This document shows positions 34,484 to 45,111 of a DNA stretch of 64,000 nucleotides, piece by piece. Location of the stretch: contig NZ_OCTS01000005.1 in assembly GCF_900232865.1 (NCBI RefSeq), forward strand, positions 62,001 through 126,000, given 5' to 3'. The stretch comes from Corynebacterium dentalis (GTDB taxonomy: Bacteria; Actinomycetota; Actinomycetes; Mycobacteriales; Mycobacteriaceae). The notes beneath the pieces are model-generated. The model saw only the letters and a program-made list of their open reading frames with translations, had not been told where the DNA came from and did no database searches. Both the position numbers and the translations under genes were made by a program. How positions within the stretch are numbered: the stretch's first letter is position 1; every line of letters begins with the position of its first letter.

Positions 34484-35038
34484 ATGGACACTACTCAGCG
34501 CGCGATGGCGCCTCGCTCTGCGCACTCCTTGGCGGGGGTGCGCGTAATGGGCATTGACCCTGGACTGACCCGGTGTGGGCTGTCCATGGTGCAGGCAGGT
34601 AAAGGTCGCAGCGTGTTGCCTATCGCGGTGGGCGTGGTGCGCACCCCGGCGGACGAGGATCTCGCCGACCGGCTGCTCCGCCTTTCCCTGGCGGTGGAGG
34701 AGTGGATGGATGATTACTCCCCGGATGTGGTGGCCATCGAGCGCGTCTTTGAGCGTTCTAATGTGTCCACCGTGATGAATACAGCGCACGCCTCTGGGGT
34801 GTTGATGCTCGCTGCCGCCAAGCGAGGCATCGCGGTGCACATGTACACCCCCAGTGAGGTCAAGAAGTCCATCAGCGGCAATGGACGCGCGGACAAAGCG
34901 CAGATGACCAACATGATTACCCGTATCTTGGGTCTATCCGAGCCGCCCAAGCCCGCCGATGCTGCGGACGCCCTAGCCTTGGCTGTGTGCCACTGTTGGC
35001 GGGCGCCCATGAACCTGATTGTGGAGGGACAACTGTGA
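34484..35038 (+). CDS. ruvC: Holliday junction resolvase RuvC (184 aa)
   Basis: Dimeric endonuclease that resolves Holliday junctions made by RuvAB branch migration. The RNase-H-like catalytic acids are visible: Asp in [11 protein letters not shown] (about residue 24), Glu in [12 protein letters not shown], and the C-terminal Asp pair in [14 protein letters not shown]. The first 20 residues precede the fold and may reflect a start further in (ATG 34505 or 34547). The last bases GTGA overlap the ruvA start. First gene of ruvC-ruvA-ruvB. Confidence 0.95.
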   Translation: MDTTQRAMAPRSAHSLAGVRVMGIDPGLTRCGLSMVQAGKGRSVLPIAVGVVRTPADEDLADRLLRLSLAVEEWMDDYSPDVVAIERVFERSNVSTVMNTAHASGVLMLAAAKRGIAVHMYTPSEVKKSISGNGRADKAQMTNMITRILGLSEPPKPADAADALALAVCHCWRAPMNLIVEGQL

Positions 35039-35670
35039 TTGCATCCTTGAGAGGCACTGTCATCGACAAGAGCCTGGATACTGTCGTCATCGAATGTGGC
35101 GGGGTGGGCTATGAGTGCCTGACCTCGCCGAACACGAATGCTCAGCTCGCGCGGGGCGAGGAAGTGTTCGTGCTGACGGCCCACGTGGTGCGTGAAGATT
35201 CACAAACCCTGTATGCGTTCATGGACGCTGAGCAACGCAAGGCTTTCTACACCGTTCAAGGTGTCTCGGGCGTGGGTGCTCGTCTAGCGATGGGCATCCT
35301 GGGCACGCTTTCTGCAGTGGAGCTGGCCCGCGCCGTCCACGATGGCGACGTCAAGGCCCTGCAGAAGGCCCCTGGTGTGGGGAAGCGATTGGCCGAGCGC
35401 ATGGCCGTTGACCTCAAGGGCAAGCTGCCGGATCTCCCGGTTTCTACCCCAGGTTCCTTTGATCCGACGCCAACCCCAGGCGCTTCCGCTGCCGGTATTG
35501 AGAATGCGGATGTCCTGTCCCAGGTTGTCGAAGCGATGACCGGCCTAGGCTTTTCGGAGAAGGAATCCGAAGCCACGGCCCGGAACGTGCTGGCGCACAT
35601 GGATCAGAGCAACGTCTCTGTCTCCGCTGTGCTCCGAGGCGTACTGTCCGCGATGAACGGAGGGCGTTAA
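35035..35670 (+). CDS. ruvA: Holliday junction DNA-binding protein RuvA (211 aa)
   Basis: Tetrameric junction-binding subunit of the RuvAB branch-migration motor. N-terminal OB fold ([11 protein letters not shown] onward), helix-hairpin-helix motifs in [14 protein letters not shown] and [17 protein letters not shown], a flexible linker rich in Pro and Thr near 145-165, and the C-terminal domain III that contacts RuvB. GTG 35035 overlaps the ruvC stop; a longer frame to 34987 would duplicate ruvC coding and lacks the canonical start. Confidence 0.95.
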   Translation: MIASLRGTVIDKSLDTVVIECGGVGYECLTSPNTNAQLARGEEVFVLTAHVVREDSQTLYAFMDAEQRKAFYTVQGVSGVGARLAMGILGTLSAVELARAVHDGDVKALQKAPGVGKRLAERMAVDLKGKLPDLPVSTPGSFDPTPTPGASAAGIENADVLSQVVEAMTGLGFSEKESEATARNVLAHMDQSNVSVSAVLRGVLSAMNGGR

Positions 35671-35673
35671 TTC

Positions 35674-36786
35674 ATGGCGAAGAACGGCGATATCGAGCGC
35701 ACGGAGTTTGCGTTGCCTGACGATGCCCCGCGAGCCGCAGGGCTCGGTGAGGGAGCAGCGGGGAAGCCACCTGTTCGCAACCCAGATTTGGATGCTCGCA
35801 CCACGTCGGAAGAGCAGGATGTGGAAACGTCACTGCGTCCGAAGTCTCTGACTGAATTCATTGGGCAGAAGAAGGTCCGCCAGCAGCTGGACTTGGTTCT
35901 CAGCGGTGCGCGGGCTCGCAACGTGGCTCCGGATCACGTGTTGCTGGCGGGACCTCCCGGACTGGGCAAGACCACCATGGCCATGATCATCGCCCAGGAG
36001 CTGGGAAGCTCACTGCGCATGACCTCCGGTCCGGCGCTGGAGCGCGCAGGTGACTTGGCCGCGATGCTCTCCAATTTGATGGAGGGCGATGTCCTGTTCA
36101 TTGACGAAATCCACCGCATGGCACGCCCTGCGGAAGAGATGCTCTACATGGCGATGGAGGATTTCCGGATCGATGTCATCGTGGGCAAGGGCCCGGGAGC
36201 CACATCCATTCCGATTGAAATTGCCCCCTTCACATTGGTGGGCGCCACCACCCGTTCCGGCATGCTCACCGGTCCGCTGCGCGACCGCTTCGGCTTTACC
36301 GCCCAGATGGAGTTCTACGAAACGGAAGATCTCACCCGCGTAGTGATGCGTACTGCGGGAATCCTCAATATGAATCTCTCCGCAGACGCTGCGGCGGAGA
36401 TCGCCAGCCGATCTCGAGGAACCCCGCGTATCGCCAACCGATTGTTGCGGCGTGTGCGTGACTTCGCCGATGTGTACGCCGGGGGAGTCATCGATGTAAA
36501 GGTGGCTCAGTCTGCTCTGGTGGTGTTTGACGTCGACGAACAAGGACTCGATCGCCTCGATAGGGCCGTGCTTGATTCGCTGGTGCGCGGCCATGGCGGC
36601 GGTCCCGTGGGCGTGAGCACCTTGGCGCTGGCGGTGGGCGAGGAGCCCTCGACGGTGGAGGAAGTCTGCGAACCGTACTTGGTGCGAGCCGGAATGGTCG
36701 CCCGCACCCCGCGCGGACGCGTCGCCACAGCTCAAGCTTGGCGTCACGCAGGGTTGATTCCACCAGATAATGCACCTGGGCTGTAA
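35674..36786 (+). CDS. ruvB: Holliday junction helicase RuvB (370 aa)
   Basis: AAA+ hexameric motor of branch migration. An N-terminal extension of about 50 residues (acidic, variable) precedes [18 protein letters not shown]; Walker A is GPPGLGKTT (about 90-98), Walker B is LFIDEIHR, sensor 1 is LVGATTRSG, and the arginine finger and winged-helix DNA-binding domain follow, ending [17 protein letters not shown]. Starts 3 nt after ruvA. Complete and standard except for the long N-terminus, which is common in corynebacteria. Confidence 0.96.
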   Translation: MAKNGDIERTEFALPDDAPRAAGLGEGAAGKPPVRNPDLDARTTSEEQDVETSLRPKSLTEFIGQKKVRQQLDLVLSGARARNVAPDHVLLAGPPGLGKTTMAMIIAQELGSSLRMTSGPALERAGDLAAMLSNLMEGDVLFIDEIHRMARPAEEMLYMAMEDFRIDVIVGKGPGATSIPIEIAPFTLVGATTRSGMLTGPLRDRFGFTAQMEFYETEDLTRVVMRTAGILNMNLSADAAAEIASRSRGTPRIANRLLRRVRDFADVYAGGVIDVKVAQSALVVFDVDEQGLDRLDRAVLDSLVRGHGGGPVGVSTLALAVGEEPSTVEEVCEPYLVRAGMVARTPRGRVATAQAWRHAGLIPPDNAPGL

Positions 36787-36844
36787 TCAAGAAACGCGCG
36801 GGAAGCTTTAGGCACCCACAGGTCACTGTGGCACACTATCCCTC

Positions 36845-37165
36845 ATGGATCTTTTGCTCTTAGGCTTACTTCTCGTGGTGTTTGTTGCGCTTCCACTCAT
36901 CAGCTTGCGCAAGCAAAACCAGCGCATGAAGGAAATTCGCACCTTCCAAGACAACCTTCATCCCAACATGGTGGTCAAGACCACCTCCGGCATGCACGGC
37001 CGCATCTCCCACATCGGAGAGACCACCGTGGATCTGGAAATCAGCGCCGGCGTGGTGACCACGTGGGACCGCACCAGCATCCTGGCGCTCGTAGATTCTG
37101 TGGAGTCCGGCTCGCAACAGGCCGATCAGCTTGGCAAAGACCCAGAGGCTCCAGAAGAGCAGTAA
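36845..37165 (+). CDS. yajC: Preprotein translocase subunit YajC (106 aa)
   Basis: Small single-pass membrane protein that associates with SecDF. The transmembrane helix is at residues 1-20 (DLLLLGLLLVVFVALPLI), followed by the cytosolic KNQRMKEIRTFQDNL and the conserved VVKTTSGMHGRISHIGETTVDLEI beta domain (quoted in part), with an acidic C-terminal tail. 58 bp after ruvB; a 6-bp hairpin CCACAG/CTGTGG (36816-36831) lies in that gap. Followed by secD and secF. Confidence 0.93.
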   Translation: MDLLLLGLLLVVFVALPLISLRKQNQRMKEIRTFQDNLHPNMVVKTTSGMHGRISHIGETTVDLEISAGVVTTWDRTSILALVDSVESGSQQADQLGKDPEAPEEQ

Positions 37166-37265
37166 TAGCAGCTAAGATTTCTACGTTCGGCGCTCAAGTG
37201 ACCAATTGAGTTGGTCATTTTGCGCCCTCATCCCTACTCCTTCAATCGCTACAGGAGCTAATACA

Positions 37266-39110
37266 GTGGCGTCTCAGCGCACGCGTAGCAAACGGCGAGG
37301 ACAAGTTGCTTGGCCCAAGCAGGTCATCGCTTTGTTCATCGTCATCCTCATTGGTGTTTTTGCCCTGGTGATGTTCACCGGGTCCAAGAGCCCGACCCCG
37401 AAGCTTGGCATCGACCTGCAGGGTGGAACTCGTGTGACGTTGGTTCCTCAGGGTGGTGAGCCCACCTCAGATCAGCTGAACCAGGCTCGTACGATCTTGG
37501 AAAACCGCGTCAACGGCATGGGCGTATCCGGCGCAGAAGTGGTCACGGACGGCAACAATCTGGTGATCACCGTGCCTGGTGATGACGCGGGAGAAGCGCG
37601 CAACTTGGGCAAGACGTCCCAGTTGCTGTTCCGTGGTGTCGCCCAGCCTGTGGCACCTACCGCCGAGCTTCCCAAGGTGCTGAAAGACATGGCCAATCGT
37701 TGGGTTGAAGCCGGAGTGATGACTCCGGATGAGGCCAACGAGAAGCTGGCCGCGGTGGTTCCCGTCTTTTCGCAGATCGGCGTTCCTAATCCACCCAAGG
37801 AGATCAAGGTCTCTGCCAAGGCGCCGAAGGAGCCAGCAACGTCGGTGGAAGAGCAGAAGTTCCGCGATCATCAGGTCTCGGTGCTGCGCAATGACCGCCA
37901 GTCTGCTGATCCCGACACACAAAACGCTGCGGCCTCGCTGATGACGTGCTCCGGAACTGACCCATTGGCAGGTGCAGATGATCCGTCGAAGCCATTGGTG
38001 ACGTGTTCCGAGCAGGGCCCGATGGTGCTGGACCCCGCCCCGCTTTTGGTGGGTAAGCCAGGTGAGGAAGGCCAGAGGCTGACCGGCGAATTGATTGATA
38101 CCGATTCGCAGATCACTGGTGGGCTGGATCCAAATACTGCCCAGATGGCCATCACTTTCCGCTTCAAGACCGGCGAGCAGACCCCTGGTGGAGAGACCTG
38201 GTACCAGCTGGGTCAGCAGATGATGGGCCGCCAGGTTGCCATCACCCTGGACAGCCAAGTGATTTCCGCCCCAGAGATTCAGAGCCCCACTCCTCCCGGA
38301 GAAGTCAGCCAGATCACCGGCAACTTCAGTGAGAAGGAAGCACAGGATCTGGCCAACAACCTGCGTTATGGCGCGTTGCCGCTGAGCTTCGTCGGTGAGA
38401 ACGGCGAGCCCGGTGGCACCACCACAACCATCTCTCCAACGATGGGCGAGGCGTCCCTGCGTGCCGGCATTATCGCCGGTCTGGTTGGTTTAGTTCTGGT
38501 CGCGCTGTGGGCGCTGTTCTACTACCGCATGCTCGGCGTGGTCGCGATGCTCTCTCTGGTGGCCAGCTTCTTGCTGGTCTACGGATTCATCGTGCTGCTG
38601 GGCCGTTGGATCGGTTACAGCCTGGATCTGGCGGGTATCGCCGGCTTGATCATTGGCCTGGGCACCACGGCGGACTCCTTTGTGATCTACTTCGAGCGCA
38701 TCAAGGATGAGATCCTCAACGGATCCTCGTTCCGCTCGGCCGTGCCGCGTGCATGGCAGCGCGCTCGTTCCACCATCGTCACCGGTAACTTCGTCTCCTT
38801 GCTGGCCGCCGTGATTCTCTACTTCTTGGCGATCGGCGAGGTGAAGGGATTCGCGTTCACGCTGGGTCTGACGACGTTGTTCGACGTGGTTGTGGCCTTC
38901 ATGGTGACGGCTCCGATGGTGATTCTTCTTTCCCGACGCCGCTTCTTCCACAGCCCACACATCAATGGTCTGGGCGCGGCATTCCGTTCCGCGGAGCGCC
39001 ACTCGGAAGAGCACCAGCGTGCGGCGAAAATTGATTCGAAAACTGACGCTGTGGCCACCGCGCCCGCGGACAGCACCAGCACTACCGCGTCCACGAAGGG
39101 GGAGAAGTAA
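37266..39110 (+). CDS. secD: Protein-export membrane protein SecD (614 aa)
   Basis: RND-like subunit that uses the proton-motive force to help complete Sec export. One N-terminal helix (about 20-42), a large extracytoplasmic domain containing LGIDLQGGTRVTLVP and the base region, then five more helices from about 400 (SLRAGIIAGLVGLVLVALWA) with the conserved GLIIGLGTTADSFVIYFERI segment. The periplasmic insert around residues 130-290 is longer than in E. coli and Cys-containing (two Cys, near 237 and 257), typical of actinobacteria. GTG 37266 has AGGAG 9 nt upstream; the frame before it has no start signal. Overlaps secF by one base. Confidence 0.95.
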   Translation: MASQRTRSKRRGQVAWPKQVIALFIVILIGVFALVMFTGSKSPTPKLGIDLQGGTRVTLVPQGGEPTSDQLNQARTILENRVNGMGVSGAEVVTDGNNLVITVPGDDAGEARNLGKTSQLLFRGVAQPVAPTAELPKVLKDMANRWVEAGVMTPDEANEKLAAVVPVFSQIGVPNPPKEIKVSAKAPKEPATSVEEQKFRDHQVSVLRNDRQSADPDTQNAAASLMTCSGTDPLAGADDPSKPLVTCSEQGPMVLDPAPLLVGKPGEEGQRLTGELIDTDSQITGGLDPNTAQMAITFRFKTGEQTPGGETWYQLGQQMMGRQVAITLDSQVISAPEIQSPTPPGEVSQITGNFSEKEAQDLANNLRYGALPLSFVGENGEPGGTTTTISPTMGEASLRAGIIAGLVGLVLVALWALFYYRMLGVVAMLSLVASFLLVYGFIVLLGRWIGYSLDLAGIAGLIIGLGTTADSFVIYFERIKDEILNGSSFRSAVPRAWQRARSTIVTGNFVSLLAAVILYFLAIGEVKGFAFTLGLTTLFDVVVAFMVTAPMVILLSRRRFFHSPHINGLGAAFRSAERHSEEHQRAAKIDSKTDAVATAPADSTSTTASTKGEK

Positions 39111-40381
39111 TGTCTACTGACATCTCCGCGTCGAAGGACGCGAAGGATAAGCGCACATCCAAGAACAACTCTGGCAAGCAGCCTGGGTTCTTGGAGCGCA
39201 TGTACAACGGCGAGAGCGGTTTGCAGATTGTTCCCAACCGTAAGAAGTGGTTTGCGGTACTGATCGGCATCCTCGTGGTGTGCATCGCCGCCATCCTCAT
39301 CCGCGGATTCTCGCTGGGTATCGATTTTGAGGGCGGTACGCGCATCTCGATGCCACCAACCAACGGCGCCAACGAGACCACCGTCTCCGAAACCTTTGAA
39401 GAGGCAACGGGCGTGAGCCCGCAGGCCACGCAGATCGTGGGTTCCGGTGATGCACGGCAGGTGGAAATCACCTCGGAACGACTCAGCGAGGAGCAGATTC
39501 GCGATGCTCGCTCCGCTCTGTTCGATAAGTTCCAGCCCACCGATGCCAACGGCGAGGTCACGGAAGCCGCGGTCAACGATTCCACCGTTTCCGAATCCTG
39601 GGGTGACTCCATTACCCAGCGCATGGGCATCGCGTTGGCAGTGTTCCTGGCAGCGGTGTTTATTTACATCACCCTGCGTATGGAAGCGGACATGGCCCTC
39701 GCAGCCATCATTTGTTTGGTCATCGACCTCACCGTGGTGGCGGGAATCTATTCGCTGATTGGCTTTGAGGTCTCTCCAGCCACCGTCATCGGTCTGCTGA
39801 CGATCCTCTCGTTCTCCCTGTACGACACGGTGGTGGTCTTCGACAAGGTCAAGGAAAATACTGCCGGGCTGTTTAACTCCACCCGCTCGACGTACGCGGA
39901 GCAGGTCAACTTGGCGGTCAACCAGACGATCATGCGCTCGCTGAACACCACCATTTTCTCCGCCGTGCCGATCATCTCTTTGCTGGTCGTTGCCGTGGGG
40001 ATCATGGGCGTGGGCACGCTCAAGGATCTGGCTCTGGTGCAGTTCATCGGCGTGGTGGCCGGAACGTTCAGCTCCATCTTCTTCGCCGCACCTCTGCTGG
40101 TTGTGTTTAAGAACCGACGCAAGGAGTACCAGGATCACGAAAGCCGCGTATTGCGAGCTCGTGAAGGCGGCTACTCGGAAGACTCCGCGGACTCCAGCTC
40201 TGAGCTGCCCGCTGAGAATGCCGTTGTGGCGCGCGAGGTTGGCGTCGGAAATAACGACACTGCTGCCTCCCACCCGAACTCGGCAAACGAGACTCGCGAA
40301 CTGCGACGCGTGAGCAGCCCGAACGAGCACCACGGTGCAACGGCCGAGGACACGGGGCGCTCTTGGCGCCCAGGAATGTAG
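39110..40381 (+). CDS. secF: Protein-export membrane protein SecF (423 aa)
   Basis: Partner of SecD. The N-terminal helix (around 45-65) is followed by the family motif GIDFEGGTRI, an extracytoplasmic domain, and five helices starting near 170 with LSFSLYDTVVVFDKVKENT and the C-terminal RSLNTTIFSAVPIISL. A polar tail of about 90 residues, rich in Ser, Glu and Arg, follows the last helix. Start ATG 39110 shares its A with the secD stop (TAATG). Confidence 0.95.
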   Translation: MSTDISASKDAKDKRTSKNNSGKQPGFLERMYNGESGLQIVPNRKKWFAVLIGILVVCIAAILIRGFSLGIDFEGGTRISMPPTNGANETTVSETFEEATGVSPQATQIVGSGDARQVEITSERLSEEQIRDARSALFDKFQPTDANGEVTEAAVNDSTVSESWGDSITQRMGIALAVFLAAVFIYITLRMEADMALAAIICLVIDLTVVAGIYSLIGFEVSPATVIGLLTILSFSLYDTVVVFDKVKENTAGLFNSTRSTYAEQVNLAVNQTIMRSLNTTIFSAVPIISLLVVAVGIMGVGTLKDLALVQFIGVVAGTFSSIFFAAPLLVVFKNRRKEYQDHESRVLRAREGGYSEDSADSSSELPAENAVVAREVGVGNNDTAASHPNSANETRELRRVSSPNEHHGATAEDTGRSWRPGM

Positions 40382-40397
40382 AAAGAAGCGTTTAAGG

Positions 40398-42008
40398 ATG
40401 CGGACAATCGGGCGTGTGATCGCGCTGCTGACTGGTGTGGCTTCGACCATGGCGCTGGCGGCATGTGCAGAGGAGGCCGAACAGCAGCACGAGAAGGGCG
40501 AGCAGCTGGGTTACGTGCTGTCTCGTCCGATCGCCACCACCAATGCAGGTACGGGGCTGGGAGTGGCCACGGATGCGGAAAAGCTCTCCGCTCGGCTGTA
40601 CCCGGGCGCGTTTTTGGCGGGTCCTGATGCACAGCTGCTGCCCAATCCAGATCTGGTGACCGCAACGCCGGTTCCACAGGATCCAACGGTGGTCAACTAC
40701 GTCATCAACGAGCAAGCCTCGTACTCCGACGAGCAGCCAGTAGTGTGCGACGACTTCCTCTTGACCCAGGCGGCTGGCAGTCGCTCGGACCTATTCGGTT
40801 CGGACATGCCACTGTTCAATCAGGTGGCGGGGATCGATTGCGCACCGGGGGCTAAGCAATTCACCGTGCACTTTAACCCCGGCTTCGGGCAGCGCTACCG
40901 TGAGCTGTTTACCCCAGGGACAGTGCTGCCGTCCCACACCGTTGCACAAGCTGCAGAGGTGCAAGATGTGGTGGGAGCGATCGACTCGCAAGACGAGCAG
41001 GCGCTGCAACAGCTTGGCCAGGCATGGCAGGACACGTTCAATGTGGCAATTACGGACCCATCGACAGTGCCGACTCACGGCCCCTACCGTATTAGCGCAC
41101 GAGGGGAAAAGGGCGACCTCGAACTGCAGGCCAACACTCACTATGCGGGCAGCAAGCCGCAGGAGAGTCCGATCTACGTGTGGCCAAACGATGCCGATAT
41201 CAAATCCTTGGTGGAGGCCAAGCAGCTGCGCGTGGCAGACCTAGGCTCCACCGCGAACTGGGAGACCGATGGTCTTAAGGAGCCGGACTTCCGCGTGGAC
41301 AAGGATCAATCCGGACGCGTAGACACCTTTGGTTTGGACACGGCGGGGATGTTCTCTGACGTGGAGATGCGCCGCGCCTTTAATGGTTGCGTGGATCGTC
41401 AGGCGATGGTGCAGCGTGTGTCTACTGAGCTGAACTTGGAGACCAAGGCCACGGGTCTGCGCATGCTGCCCGCGACGCACCCGCTGGCTGCGCAGCTGCA
41501 GGAAACCTCTGATGCGCAGATGACGATGAACATGGAACGCGCGGGGCAGTGGCTCGGCGGACAAACTGTTCGCGTGGGCTACTTGGATGCGGTCCCGCGC
41601 TACGCCACGATGGTCGATGAACTGGCCAAGAGCTGCCAGAAGGCAGGCGTGACCATCGACCCTGTGCCTCTGACCGTGGAATCCTACGGACAGCTAGGCA
41701 CGGACTATGACGTGATCCTCACCACCCGCCCTGCTTTTGGCCGTAACTCCAGCACCAACGAGAACGGAACCTCCAGCGTGGGGGAAGTGAAAAAGGTGGA
41801 AGCGGAGCTCTACCAGGACATGACTTCCATCCCGCTGAGCACAGAACCGCGCGTGGTGGCAGTTGACCAGTACATGGCAAACGTCTCGGACAACGGTGGA
41901 GACGCCGGCTTGTCATGGAACATGGACCGTTGGGTGCAACGCTCCACTCCTGTGGAGCCAAGCACCGGCAGTGATGAGGATGCTGAGGCACCGGCGGACG
42001 CCATCTAG
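40398..42008 (+). CDS. Family 5 extracellular solute-binding lipoprotein (536 aa)
   Basis: Lipoprotein with the fold of peptide/nickel-type ABC substrate-binding proteins. Signal peptide with lipobox LAAC (Cys about residue 23), then LARLYPGAF-like and FTVHFNPGFGQRYRELFTPG segments of the SBP_bac_5 fold. No permease or ATPase gene is nearby, so it may be an orphan binding protein; the mycobacterial equivalent between secF and apt (Rv2585c) is also a lone lipoprotein. Starts 16 nt after secF. The last 20 residues are acidic and low complexity. Ligand unknown. Confidence 0.85.
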   Translation: MRTIGRVIALLTGVASTMALAACAEEAEQQHEKGEQLGYVLSRPIATTNAGTGLGVATDAEKLSARLYPGAFLAGPDAQLLPNPDLVTATPVPQDPTVVNYVINEQASYSDEQPVVCDDFLLTQAAGSRSDLFGSDMPLFNQVAGIDCAPGAKQFTVHFNPGFGQRYRELFTPGTVLPSHTVAQAAEVQDVVGAIDSQDEQALQQLGQAWQDTFNVAITDPSTVPTHGPYRISARGEKGDLELQANTHYAGSKPQESPIYVWPNDADIKSLVEAKQLRVADLGSTANWETDGLKEPDFRVDKDQSGRVDTFGLDTAGMFSDVEMRRAFNGCVDRQAMVQRVSTELNLETKATGLRMLPATHPLAAQLQETSDAQMTMNMERAGQWLGGQTVRVGYLDAVPRYATMVDELAKSCQKAGVTIDPVPLTVESYGQLGTDYDVILTTRPAFGRNSSTNENGTSSVGEVKKVEAELYQDMTSIPLSTEPRVVAVDQYMANVSDNGGDAGLSWNMDRWVQRSTPVEPSTGSDEDAEAPADAI

Positions 42009-42136
42009 TTGCCGGGCGCGCGGGTGGGTTTTCCATTGCTCAGGTTGAGTGAATTCCAACACACTAAGGTGAACCCATTAGGGTGGATGCCACACGCTCC
42101 ACATGTTTCATCCTTGACGAGAGGCCTTGAGTTTTC

Positions 42137-42748
42137 GTGACTGATACTTCGCATCCTGCGCCCGCTGATCACGTGCGTCCTGCAGCCGAGGCCTTGCAAC
42201 GTCTCACCCGCATCGTCCCGGATTTCCCTTCCGAGGGCATTGTGTTTGAGGATCTGACTCCCGTGTTGGCGGATCCGGAGAGCTTTCGCAGCGTTGTGAC
42301 TGACCTGGCCGAGGCTCTGCGTTCACTGAATGCAGACCTCATCGGCGGTTTGGACGCACGCGGGTTCCTCTTGGGTAGTGCCGTGGCCTACGAATTGGGC
42401 CTAGGCATCCTGGCTGTGCGTAAGGGCGGCAAGCTGCCACCGCCTGTGTACCGCGAAGAATATGACCTGGAGTACGGCTCCGCTGCGCTGGAGATCCCCG
42501 CAGAGGGCGTGCCGCTGAAAGGTAAGCGCATCGTGTTGATCGACGATGTCCTAGCCACCGGCGGCACGCTGGAAGCGTCCCGGACATTGTTGGAGCGCGC
42601 TGGTGCGGATGTGGCAGGACTCGCCGTGGTCCTAGAGGTTCAAGGCTTGAAAGGTCGCGATCGCCTCACGGGGTTGCCGTTGTATGTCGTGGCTACAGGT
42701 GAGATGTCGAGCAACGGTTCTTCTTCCGACGCCACCTCGGACGCTTAG
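42137..42748 (+). CDS. apt: Adenine phosphoribosyltransferase (203 aa)
   Basis: Type I phosphoribosyltransferase salvaging adenine with PRPP to make AMP. The PRPP-binding motif is [13 protein letters not shown] near residue 133, the substrate loop is [20 protein letters not shown] (shown in part), and [19 protein letters not shown] is the conserved N-terminus. GTG start. The order lipoprotein-apt-rel is the usual actinobacterial one, tying purine salvage to (p)ppGpp metabolism. The C-terminal 20 residues are a Ser/Asp-rich tail. Confidence 0.95.
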   Translation: MTDTSHPAPADHVRPAAEALQRLTRIVPDFPSEGIVFEDLTPVLADPESFRSVVTDLAEALRSLNADLIGGLDARGFLLGSAVAYELGLGILAVRKGGKLPPPVYREEYDLEYGSAALEIPAEGVPLKGKRIVLIDDVLATGGTLEASRTLLERAGADVAGLAVVLEVQGLKGRDRLTGLPLYVVATGEMSSNGSSSDATSDA

Positions 42749-42759
42749 GAGTTCTCCCC

Positions 42760-45030
42760 ATGTCTAACGATAAGAGTTCTCTATGGATGGCCGCTCGGAT
42801 TGCCCGCAGTCTCACGGGATCTAGCCGCACTCGCATCAACCCGGTTCTGGGGCCGCTGTTGACGGTTCACCGTCGCTACCACCCACGCGCCGAAGTGGAG
42901 ATCTTGAACCGGGCGTATGCCACGGCGGATCGACTGCACGAAGGCGTGATGCGCAAGTCCGGTGAACCGTACATCACGCACCCGTTGGCAGTTGCCACGA
43001 TAGCCGCGGAGATCGGCATGGACACCACCACGCTGGCTGCGGCTCTGTTGCATGACACGGTGGAGGACACGGACTACAGCCTGGATGATCTCACCCGTGA
43101 CTTCGGCGAAGAGGTAGCACAGCTGGTCGATGGAGTAACCAAGTTGGACAAGGTGGCGCTGGGATCTGCGGCCGAGGCGGAGACCATTCGCAAGATGGTA
43201 GTCGCCATGGCCCACGACCCCCGCGTGCTGGTGATCAAGGTTGCTGACCGACTGCACAACATGCGCACGATGCGCTTTCTGCCTCCCGAGAAGCAGGCGA
43301 AGAAGGCACGGCAGACTCTGGAAGTCATTGCGCCGCTGGCACACCGCTTGGGCATGGCCACGGTGAAGTGGGAGCTGGAGGATCTGTCTTTCGCGATCCT
43401 GTATCCCAAGAAGTACCAGGAGATCGTCCGTCTAGTTGCCGATAGAGCTCCAAAGCGCGACCAATATTTGACTCAGGTCAAAAACGAGATCGAGCAGTCC
43501 ATGCGCAAGCTGGGTCTGCACGCGGAAGTGGTGGGGCGCCCTAAGCACTACTGGTCGATCTACCAAAAGATGATTGTCCGCGGGCACGAGTTCGAGGAAA
43601 TCTTTGACCTGGTTGGCATCCGCATTCTGGTGGATTCCGTGCGTGATTGTTATGCCGCCGTGGGTGCGATCCATACGCTGTATCACCCGATGCCGGGACG
43701 TTTTAAGGACTATATTTCCTCGCCGAAGTATGGGGTGTATCAATCGTTGCACACCACGGTGATTGGTCCTGATACCAAGCCGCTGGAAGTGCAGATTCGT
43801 ACCCACGATATGCACAACAAGGCGGAGTTCGGCATCGCGGCGCACTGGCGTTACAAGGAGACTAGCGGCGCTCATACCGGGGATAACCGGGAAGTCGATC
43901 AGATGGCGTGGATGCGCCAATTGCTGGACTGGCAGAAGGAAGCAGCGGACCCCAACGAATTCTTGGACAGTCTGCGCTATGACCTTTCGACCAACCAGAT
44001 CTTTGTCTTCACTCCCAAGGGCGATGCGATCACTCTGCCGAACGATGCAACCCCCGTGGACTTTGCCTATACGGTGCATACCGAGGTGGGACACCGATGC
44101 ATTGGAGCTAAGGTCAACGGCAAGCTCGTAGCGTTGGAATCCTCGTTGAAGACTGGCGACAAGATCGAAATCTTCACGTCAAAGGATCAGCACGCCGGTC
44201 CGTCCAAGGACTGGATGAGCTTCGTGAAGTCTCCGCGCGCGAAGTCGAAGATCCGCCAGTGGTTCGCCAAGGAACGCCGCGAGGAAGCTGCCGATTCTGG
44301 TCGCGATCTGCTGGCTGCAGAAATCCGCCGTGGGGGCCCGACGGTTCAGCGCCTGTTCACGCCGGAGGCACTTCGATTCGTTGCCACGGAGCTGAGAAAG
44401 ACGGATGTCGATGCGCTGTACGCATCTATCGGCCGCGGTGAAGTATCCGCTGAGCACGTCACCAAGATGCTCATCGAGAAGTACGCAACCGAGGACGATT
44501 CAGATGACGTGGTTCTGCCACGCTTGCAGTCAAGCTCCCGTATCGCCAACACTCCACAGTCTGGACGTGGAGATGGCTCGGGAATCCTGGTGCAAGGACA
44601 AGCGGACTTCTCCGCCAAACTGGCCAAGTGCTGTACTCCAGTACCTGGAGACCGCATCTTCGGCTTTGTGACCAAAGGCGGGGGAGTCTCTGTCCACCGC
44701 ACGGACTGCACGAACGCGGAGAAGCTGCATGCGGAACAAGAGCGCATCATTGAGGTGAGCTGGGCGTCGAGCTTTAATAACGCCGTCTTCATGGTCACCA
44801 TTCAGATCGAAGGTCTGGATCGCAACGGTCTGCTGTCCGAGGTCACCAGGGTGGTCTCGGAACAAAAGGTGCCTATCACCGCCACGAGCTCGCATACCGC
44901 GGAGGACAGGGTGGCGATGATTCGCTTCACCTTCGAAGTCTCGGACACCAAGCAGCTGGGTTATCTAATGAATCAGCTGCGAAACGTGGAAGGTGTCTTC
45001 GACGTCTACCGTCTGACAACGGGCGGATAG
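42760..45030 (+). CDS. relA: Bifunctional (p)ppGpp synthetase/hydrolase Rel (756 aa)
   Basis: Long RSH enzyme controlling the stringent response. Domain order: HD hydrolase with HDTVEDT (HDxxED, about residue 98) and [13 protein letters not shown]; synthetase with YWSIYQKM and [17 protein letters not shown] domain near 400-460 ([19 protein letters not shown]); conserved Cys region [17 protein letters not shown] ([15 protein letters not shown]); and C-terminal ACT domain. Both catalytic centres look intact, so it should both make and degrade (p)ppGpp. ATG 42760 has AGGAG upstream. A strong terminator follows. Confidence 0.97.
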   Translation: MSNDKSSLWMAARIARSLTGSSRTRINPVLGPLLTVHRRYHPRAEVEILNRAYATADRLHEGVMRKSGEPYITHPLAVATIAAEIGMDTTTLAAALLHDTVEDTDYSLDDLTRDFGEEVAQLVDGVTKLDKVALGSAAEAETIRKMVVAMAHDPRVLVIKVADRLHNMRTMRFLPPEKQAKKARQTLEVIAPLAHRLGMATVKWELEDLSFAILYPKKYQEIVRLVADRAPKRDQYLTQVKNEIEQSMRKLGLHAEVVGRPKHYWSIYQKMIVRGHEFEEIFDLVGIRILVDSVRDCYAAVGAIHTLYHPMPGRFKDYISSPKYGVYQSLHTTVIGPDTKPLEVQIRTHDMHNKAEFGIAAHWRYKETSGAHTGDNREVDQMAWMRQLLDWQKEAADPNEFLDSLRYDLSTNQIFVFTPKGDAITLPNDATPVDFAYTVHTEVGHRCIGAKVNGKLVALESSLKTGDKIEIFTSKDQHAGPSKDWMSFVKSPRAKSKIRQWFAKERREEAADSGRDLLAAEIRRGGPTVQRLFTPEALRFVATELRKTDVDALYASIGRGEVSAEHVTKMLIEKYATEDDSDDVVLPRLQSSSRIANTPQSGRGDGSGILVQGQADFSAKLAKCCTPVPGDRIFGFVTKGGGVSVHRTDCTNAEKLHAEQERIIEVSWASSFNNAVFMVTIQIEGLDRNGLLSEVTRVVSEQKVPITATSSHTAEDRVAMIRFTFEVSDTKQLGYLMNQLRNVEGVFDVYRLTTGG

Positions 45031-45034
45031 GAAA

Positions 45035-45067
45035 AGCGGCTGGGCACAGTGCCCAGCCGCTCTTTTT
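45035..45067 (+). terminator. Strong terminator after rel
   Basis: A 27-nt perfect palindrome, arms AGCGGCTGGGCAC and GTGCCCAGCCGCT (45035-45061) around a central A, followed by CTTTTT. It is 5 nt after the rel stop and precedes the convergent cyclophilin gene. Confidence 0.9.
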
Positions 45068-45111
45068 ATGCGCTGGACCAGCGTTGCCGATCCAGCCGTG
45101 CTGCCTGGAAG

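Noticed and set aside
38819..40450. 543-residue minus-strand frame opposite secF
   Set aside because: Antisense shadow of a high-GC gene; composition is Arg/His/Gly-rich with no domain, and secF on the plus strand is unmistakable.
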